Shown: positions 58,814 through 64,000 of the stretch, in pieces | Layout: every line of letters begins with the position of its first letter | Position numbering within the stretch: position 1 is the first letter of the stretch | DNA from: Vibrio cidicii | GTDB lineage: Bacteria; Pseudomonadota; Gammaproteobacteria; Enterobacterales; Vibrionaceae | DNA: 64,000 nt | Assembly (NCBI RefSeq): GCF_009763805.1 | Contig: NZ_CP046804.1 | Span: 310,001 to 374,000 of the forward strand | Direction of reading: 5' to 3' | Position numbers and translations under genes: made by a program | Notes under the pieces: generated by a model | The model's input: the letters and a program-made list of their open reading frames with translations, nothing else | The model's database searches: none | What the model was told of the DNA's origin: nothing

Positions 58814-60253
58814 ATGATGCTGCGATTCAAGCCCCATTCATTGGTTGCGCGAACCTTGATGTTGACGCTACTGGCGGTGGTGATAGCCCAAGGCATCGCC
58901 ACCGCGATTTGGTATAGCCAGTCGAAACAGAAAGAGCTTGAAGGGATCCGCTCGACGTCAGCCAGCATGGCGAGCATGTTTGCTTCGACCGTAACCTTTT
59001 TCCAATCTTTACCGGTCAACTATCGTCATATTGTTTTGGATCAGATCCGCAATATGGGCGGTACGCGCTTTTTCGTCTCCTTTAACCGCGAAAAATTACA
59101 GGTCGAACCGATTGAAAATACCCGCTTAAAAGAGGCGTCGGTTAGCGCCATCAAAAGTGTGCTAAAGCAAAAGCTCACGCGGGTCGAATCGGTGTCGGTC
59201 GATTTTTCCAGCCCGGAAAAATTACGGCTGCTCAAAAACGACATCTATTTGCACGATTTGCCCAAATCGTGGGCGCACCACACCTTAACTTTGGCGCCGA
59301 TTAACCCGCCTGTGCTGGTGGTGCAAATTGAGCTAAGTAGCCATGAATGGATCTACATCGCTGCGCTTTTACCTGCTCCGTATCTGACCTTGGATGACGA
59401 ACTGTTGGGGCGAGAGCAGATACTGTTTCTGTTTTTGTCCACCAGCTTATTGCTGCTGCTCACCTATGCGATGATCCGTCGGCAGGTGAAACCGCTCAAA
59501 CGGCTGGCGCGCGCTGCTAATGAGATGAGCATGAATATCGAACAGCCGCCGCTGGCGGAGGAAGGGGCGAGTGAACTGGTCACCGCCACGCGCGCTTTTA
59601 ATCGTATGCAGCAACGTATTCGTCGTTACGTGGCGGATCGTGAGCATCTGTTTTCGGCGATTTCCCACGATCTGAAAACACCGATCACTCGCCTGCGCCT
59701 TAGGGCAGAGCTGTTGGACGATGAGCGTAAGCGCAGTAAATTCAATCAAGATTTGGATGAGCTGGAGATGATGGTCAAAGGCGCGCTGCAGTGCGTGCGT
59801 GACACGGATTTGCATGAAAATAACGACTATATCGATCTTAACGTCATGCTGGAGCAGATCATCGAAAGTTACAATCAGCATCAGGTCCGAGTTCACTTTA
59901 CCCCACATCCGATGGAGCCCTTGGTCGCGAAACCTTTAGCCATTAAGCGAGTACTGACCAATTTGCTCGACAATGCGCTCAAGTATGCAGGCCGTGCCGA
60001 AGTGCAGCTAGAGGAAAACGATAACTGGGTGAAAGTGACCATCACTGACTCTGGTCCGGGTATTCCCAACCATAAACTGGAAGCCGTGTTTGAGCCCTAC
60101 TATCGCTTAGCGCATGATACCGAGGGCCACGGTTTGGGGCTGGGTATTTGCCGCAATATTTTGCACGGACACGGCGGAGATCTCACTCTGAGCAATTTGC
60201 CAAAGGGAGGCCTGAAAGTGGAAGTGCTGATTCCATCAGGGCTTGAAGTGTAA
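58814..60253 (+). CDS. Sensor histidine kinase
   Basis: A 479-residue inner-membrane kinase. TM1 (about 11-33), a periplasmic sensor region (about 34-190), TM2 (about 197-215), HAMP (RRQVKPLKRLARAANEM), HisKA with phospho-His285 in FSAISHDLKTPITRL, N-box VLTNLLDNALKYAG, G1 DSGPGIP and G2 GHGLGLGI. All catalytic motifs are intact. Paired with the preceding regulator; its periplasmic domain could sense a sugar or the sugar-loaded binding protein, as proposed for GtrS. Confidence 0.92.
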   Translation: MMLRFKPHSLVARTLMLTLLAVVIAQGIATAIWYSQSKQKELEGIRSTSASMASMFASTVTFFQSLPVNYRHIVLDQIRNMGGTRFFVSFNREKLQVEPIENTRLKEASVSAIKSVLKQKLTRVESVSVDFSSPEKLRLLKNDIYLHDLPKSWAHHTLTLAPINPPVLVVQIELSSHEWIYIAALLPAPYLTLDDELLGREQILFLFLSTSLLLLLTYAMIRRQVKPLKRLARAANEMSMNIEQPPLAEEGASELVTATRAFNRMQQRIRRYVADREHLFSAISHDLKTPITRLRLRAELLDDERKRSKFNQDLDELEMMVKGALQCVRDTDLHENNDYIDLNVMLEQIIESYNQHQVRVHFTPHPMEPLVAKPLAIKRVLTNLLDNALKYAGRAEVQLEENDNWVKVTITDSGPGIPNHKLEAVFEPYYRLAHDTEGHGLGLGICRNILHGHGGDLTLSNLPKGGLKVEVLIPSGLEV

Positions 60254-60271
60254 TGTAACCTAATTGTTACA
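60254..60271. promoter_or_regulatory. Palindrome upstream of gtsA-like gene
   Basis: TGTAAC-ctaatt-GTTACA is a perfect inverted repeat, followed by a third GTTAC at 60277-60281. It lies just behind the kinase stop and about 100 bp before the binding-protein gene, a good position for the adjacent response regulator or another repressor. The binding protein is unknown. Confidence 0.5.
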
Positions 60272-60372
60272 CTGTGGTTACTGTTTGTTGCAATCCATAC
60301 GGTTTATTACGGATAGACTGCTCAATATCAGACCAAGCCTGGTTTGACTAAGCCGATACATGGAAGATAACA

Positions 60373-61620
60373 ATGAAAATGACCAAAACCCTACTTACCC
60401 TCTCTCTTCTTTCTGCGACTTCATTGGTTCAGGCTGGTGAAGTGGAAGTACTTCACTGGTGGACTGCTGGCGGCGAAGCTAAATCTGCCGCTGTGCTGAA
60501 ACAGATGCTAGAGCAGCAAGGCCACACTTGGAAAGATTTCGCCGTTGCTGGTGGCGGCGGTGAGTCTGCGATGACCGTCCTCAAAACCCGTGCTGTTTCT
60601 GGCAATCCGCCTTCTGCGGCGCAAATCAAAGGCCACGATATCCAAGAATGGGGCGGGCTCGGCTTTTTGACATCACTGAACGCGACGGCAAAAAAAGAGA
60701 ACTGGGATGGCATTCTTCCTGCGGTGGTCAGCAAAGTGATGAAGTTTGATGGTGAATATGTGGCGGTTCCTGTCAACGTGCACCGCGTCAACTGGCTTTG
60801 GGCTAACCCAGAAGTGCTGAAAAAATCAGGCGTTGCGCTACCAACCACCTTAGATGAATTTTTTGCCGCCGCCGACAAAATCAAAGCTGCGGGCTTTATT
60901 CCACTGGCACATGGTGGTCAACCTTGGCAAGACGCAACGGTATTTGAAGCGGTAGCACTCGATGTCCTTGGCAGCGCCGACTACAACAAAGCGTTTGTCG
61001 ATCTCGATATGAATGTGCTCTCGGGCGACAAAATGGTCGAAGTGTTTACTAAATTTAAGAAAATGCGCAGTTACATTGATGACAACGCGCCGGGACGTGA
61101 CTGGAACGTGGCCACGTCGATGGTGATCAACGGCGAAGCGGCGATGCAGATCATGGGCGACTGGGCGAAAGGGGAGTTTTCTGCGGCGGGTAAAGTCGCG
61201 GGCAAAGATTACATCTGCGCGCCAGCACCGGGCACTGCGGGGCAGTTTACCTTCAACATCGACAGTTTTGCTTTCTTTGAACTGAGCAATAAAGCCAACC
61301 AAAAAGCGCAGCAAGACTTGGCAAAAACCATTTTGACCAAAGAGTTCCAAGAAGTCTTTAACCTCAACAAAGGCTCCATTCCAGTGCGTCTGGACATGGA
61401 TATGTCTAAGTTCGACCAGTGTGCGTTGGACTCCATGGCGACTTTCAAAGCCAGTGCTAAGTCAGGCGATCTTGTGCCGAGTATGGCGCACGGTCTTGCC
61501 ACCACCAGCTACGCGCAAGGTGCCATCTATGACGTGGTGACCAACTTCTTCAACGACAGCAAAGCCGATCCGAAAGAAGCGGCGAAAAAGCTGGCGAAAG
61601 CGGTGAAAGCGGCCATCTAA
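60373..61620 (+). CDS. gtsA: Sugar ABC transporter periplasmic binding protein (glucose/mannose GtsA-like)
   Basis: A family-1 solute-binding protein of 415 residues with signal peptide [21 protein letters not shown]. The mature protein starts [22 protein letters not shown], and with [36 protein letters not shown] closely resembles Pseudomonas GtsA (glucose). The ligand is therefore likely glucose or mannose, but substrate calls in this family are uncertain. First gene of the transporter operon; a hairpin after it probably raises its level over the permeases. Confidence 0.88.
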   Translation: MKMTKTLLTLSLLSATSLVQAGEVEVLHWWTAGGEAKSAAVLKQMLEQQGHTWKDFAVAGGGGESAMTVLKTRAVSGNPPSAAQIKGHDIQEWGGLGFLTSLNATAKKENWDGILPAVVSKVMKFDGEYVAVPVNVHRVNWLWANPEVLKKSGVALPTTLDEFFAAADKIKAAGFIPLAHGGQPWQDATVFEAVALDVLGSADYNKAFVDLDMNVLSGDKMVEVFTKFKKMRSYIDDNAPGRDWNVATSMVINGEAAMQIMGDWAKGEFSAAGKVAGKDYICAPAPGTAGQFTFNIDSFAFFELSNKANQKAQQDLAKTILTKEFQEVFNLNKGSIPVRLDMDMSKFDQCALDSMATFKASAKSGDLVPSMAHGLATTSYAQGAIYDVVTNFFNDSKADPKEAAKKLAKAVKAAI

Positions 61621-61631
61621 CTCTTGGGGCG

Positions 61632-61654
61632 GGCAGGCTTGTGGGGAGCCTGTC
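61632..61654 (+). terminator. Intercistronic hairpin between gtsA and gtsB
   Basis: Stem GGCAGGCT / AGCCTGTC (one G-U pair) with a 7-nt loop and no T run. Such hairpins behind binding-protein genes (for example malE) commonly stabilise the upstream mRNA or partly terminate transcription. Confidence 0.6.
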
Positions 61655-61731
61655 TGCCTATTTCTGCCACTCAATATTATGGACAACGGGCGACGTTGGC
61701 CACGGCTGAGTGTTTGCTACAAGGAATCGTT

Positions 61732-62654
61732 ATGGAGCATGTTTTGCACGGGTCATCTGCCAAAAACGCACCGAAACCGGGTTTTGCCGACCGCTTGCAA
61801 CATTGGCTGCCAAAAATCGTTTTGGCACCAACGATGCTGGTCACTGTGGTGTGTATTTATGGATTTATTTTCTGGACAGCAGCGCTGTCTATGACCAACT
61901 CGCGCTTTTTGCCGAGTTTCAATTTTGCGGGTTTTGATCAGTACGCCAAGCTGATGGACAACGACCGCTGGGTAACTTCGATCACCAATCTGGGGTGTTT
62001 GGGCTGCTATTTATGCTGGTTGCCATCGTTTTGGGCGTTGGGCTGGCGATTTTGCTGGACCAAAATATTCGCCAAGAAGGGGCGATTCGTACCATCTATC
62101 TCTACCCGATGGCACTGTCGTTTATCGTCACGGGCACGGCGTGGAAGTGGATTCTAAACCCCGGCCTCGGGATTGAAAAACTGATGCATGATTGGGGCTT
62201 TACTGGTTTTGAGTTTGACTGGTTGGTGGACTCTGATATGGCGGTCTATACCTTGGTCATTGCGGCGGTCTGGCAATCGTCTGGTTTTGTCATGGCGATG
62301 TTTTTAGCTGGGCTGCGCGGGATTGACGCTTCGATTGTCAAAGCGGCGCAAATTGATGGCGCGAGTCTGCCGACCATCTATTGGAAAATTATTTTACCTT
62401 GTTTACGCCCGGTATTTTTCAGCGCAGTGATTATCACATCGCACATTGCGATTAAGAGTTTCGATTTGGTCACCGCTATGACCGCAGGTGGGCCGGGTTA
62501 TTCCTCTGATTTACCTGCGCTATTTATGTACGCGCACTCCTTTACCCGCGGGCAGATCGGCCTTGGCGCAGCCAGTGCCATGATGATGCTGGCAGGCATT
62601 CTTGCCATTTTGGTGCCGTATCTTTATTCCGAACTTAGGGAGAAGCGTTCATGA
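61732..62654 (+). CDS. gtsB: Sugar ABC transporter permease, GtsB-like (frameshifted in this sequence)
   Basis: First inner-membrane permease, about 308 residues when restored. The start is ATG 61732 (MEHVLHGSSAKN) with AAGGA 6 bp upstream. The first frame runs through VTSITNLG and ends wrongly at 62157. The correct continuation VFGLLFMLVAIVLGVGLAILLDQ lies in another frame ending at 62654. One missing G in the run GGGG at 61992-61995 (expected GGGGG) joins them as TNLGVFGLL. The EAA loop is IVKAAQIDGASLPTIYWKIILP. Unlike the other frameshifts in this window, this is a deletion in a homopolymer. It overlaps gtsC by 4 bp (ATGA). Confidence 0.88.
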
Positions 62655-63508
62655 ACCGTCAAATAAACTTGGCCCGCCTGACGATTTACGCTGCCTTGAT
62701 TTTCTTCTGCTTGGTGTATCTGATGCCGCTGTTTGTCATGGTGATCACCTCATTTAAAACCTTGCCCGATATCAAAGCAGGCAACTTGATGTCTTTGCCG
62801 CAAGAGTGGGTGATGGATGCGTGGTACAAAGCGTGGAGCAGTGCCTGTACCGGGGTGAAATGTGAAGGGGTGCAAGGCTATTTTTGGAACTCCTTTCAGA
62901 TGGTCATTCCGGCGGTGGCGATATCCACTTTGCTTGGCGCATTCAACGGCTACGTGGTAACCAAATGGCAATTTCGCGGCTCCAACCTGTTCTTCAGTTT
63001 GCTGCTGTTTGGCTGTTTTATTCCCTTTCAGGTGATTTTGTTACCGATGGCGGCTGTACTGGGCAAACTGGGTTTGGCTAACACCACCACAGGCTTGGTG
63101 CTGGTGCACGTTATCTATGGTATGGCGTTTACTACGCTGTTTTTCCGCAATTTCTACATTGGCGTACCGGATGAGTTGATCAAAGCCGCCAAGCTTGATG
63201 GCGCTGGTTTTTTCACCATTTTCTTTAAGATTTTGCTGCCGATTTCCACCCCGATCATCATGGTGACGGTGATTTGGCAATTTACCGCCATCTGGAACGA
63301 TTTCCTGTTTGGCGTGGTTTATTCCGGCTCAGAGACGCAGCCGATCACCGTGGCGCTGAACAACTTAGTCAACACCAGTACCGGGGTTAAAGAGTACAAC
63401 GTTGATATGGCGGCGGCGATCATCGCAGCGCTGCCGACGCTGTTGGTGTATGTATTAGCAGGCAAATATTTTGTGCGTGGTTTAACGGCAGGATCAGTAA
63501 AAGGATAA
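62651..63508 (+). CDS. gtsC: Sugar ABC transporter permease, GtsC-like
   Basis: Second permease of the importer, 285 residues with six predicted helices. The EAA motif is [25 protein letters not shown]. The periplasmic loop contains a Cys pair ([13 protein letters not shown]). Its start overlaps gtsB by 4 bp, and the ATPase gene follows after 5 bp. Confidence 0.93.
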   Translation: MNRQINLARLTIYAALIFFCLVYLMPLFVMVITSFKTLPDIKAGNLMSLPQEWVMDAWYKAWSSACTGVKCEGVQGYFWNSFQMVIPAVAISTLLGAFNGYVVTKWQFRGSNLFFSLLLFGCFIPFQVILLPMAAVLGKLGLANTTTGLVLVHVIYGMAFTTLFFRNFYIGVPDELIKAAKLDGAGFFTIFFKILLPISTPIIMVTVIWQFTAIWNDFLFGVVYSGSETQPITVALNNLVNTSTGVKEYNVDMAAAIIAALPTLLVYVLAGKYFVRGLTAGSVKG

Positions 63509-63513
63509 GTAAC

Positions 63514-64000
63514 ATGGCAACTCTAGAACTCAAACAGATCCGCAAAACCTACGCGAAAGCGGACATTGAAACCCTCAAAGGAATCGATATCAGTATCGAC
63601 TCTGGCGAGTTTTTGATCCTCGTTGGCCCATCTGGCTGCGGAAAATCGACCCTGATGAACACCATTGCTGGGCTTGAGAACATCTCCTCAGGGCAAATTG
63701 TGATTGATGGGGTGAACGTGGCGGAGGTTGAACCGAAAGATCGCGACATCGCGATGGTGTTTCAATCCTATGCGCTCTATCCCAATATGACAGTGCGCGG
63801 CAATATCGAATTTGGCCTCAAGATCCGCAAGATGGCGAAAACCGAGATCGATGCCGAAGTGCAGCGCGTGGCGGAAATGCTGCAAATCGACCACTTGCTG
63901 GATCGCAAGCCGTCCCAGCTTTCTGGCGGTCAACGCCAGCGGGTGGCGATGGGGCGAGCACTGGCACGTCGGCCAAAACTCTACCTATTTGATGAGCCGC
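63514..64000 (+). CDS. Sugar ABC transporter ATPase (MalK/UgpC type), partial
   Basis: First 162 residues of the transporter's ATPase, cut by the window end. It shows Walker [10 protein letters not shown] (38-46), Q-loop [14 protein letters not shown], signature [15 protein letters not shown] and the beginning of Walker B (LYLFDEP). The full protein of this type is about 360-380 residues with a C-terminal OB-fold regulatory domain. It lies 5 bp behind gtsC after an AAGGAT site. Confidence 0.93.
   Translation, partial: MATLELKQIRKTYAKADIETLKGIDISIDSGEFLILVGPSGCGKSTLMNTIAGLENISSGQIVIDGVNVAEVEPKDRDIAMVFQSYALYPNMTVRGNIEFGLKIRKMAKTEIDAEVQRVAEMLQIDHLLDRKPSQLSGGQRQRVAMGRALARRPKLYLFDEP

Noticed and set aside
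61624..61731. Extended gtsB start at 61624
   Set aside because: The extension runs through the intercistronic hairpin, and a good AAGGA site precedes ATG 61732.

Overview
The window is a chromosomal segment of a gammaproteobacterium of the family Vibrionaceae, most probably a Vibrio close to V. vulnificus or V. navarrensis. The evidence is gene order (nagA/nagE-glnS-fur; fldA-ybfF-seqA-pgm; gltA/sdhCDAB-sucABCD; znuBC/znuA; feoABC; minCDE-ycgL), the protein sequences, and a rhombosortase-type GlyGly-CTERM protease. It is mostly core genome. I see no CRISPR array, integrase, transposase or prophage.

Layout. 1-5 kb: GlcNAc use (nagA partial and nagE, divergent, with CRP- and NagC-like sites), glnS, fur. 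5-13.7 kb: a DUF4442 protein, a LysR regulator divergent from lrgAB, flavodoxin, DUF2788, YbfF esterase, SeqA, phosphoglucomutase, DUF1853 and a Nif3/YbgI protein. 13.8-25.1 kb: the TCA block, with gltA divergent from sdhCDAB-sucAB-sucCD and an ArcA-like box in front of sdhC. 25.2-34.6 kb: metal uptake (znuBC/znuA around a Zur-like box; feoABC behind a Fur-like box) flanking a large membrane AraC-type regulator. 34.7-49.9 kb: HIT protein, argS, YecM, purU, yoaA helicase, tsaB, an Slp lipoprotein, a hydrolase, fadD, rnd, minCDE, ycgL and a lytic transglycosylase. 50-58 kb: LysR regulator, nupC, tRNA-Pro, a decayed ketoacyl synthase remnant, a secreted M6 metalloprotease and selO. 58-64 kb: a two-component system followed by a GtsABCD-like sugar ABC transporter that runs off the end.

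The most striking non-gene signal concerns frameshifts. Eleven protein genes, including housekeeping genes such as glnS, sdhA, pgm and rnd, are broken by a single-base shift. In ten of the eleven the reading frame is restored by removing one base from a GTTTC (or GAAAC) pentamer, i.e. the expected GTTC/GAAC has gained one T/A. The eleventh (gtsB) looks like loss of one G in a G run. This is very probably a motif-specific base-calling or assembly error rather than biology, but the uniformity deserves a check against reads. I annotate these genes over their full restored extent and state where the shift lies.

The best candidates for less-described biology are: the ~1124-residue propeller / membrane / degenerate-kinase / AraC regulator next to feo and znu; the structured palindrome cluster upstream of feoA; an 8-copy heptamer array behind argS; the ketoacyl-synthase scar next to tRNA-Pro; and the two-component/gts module with a palindrome in front of gtsA.
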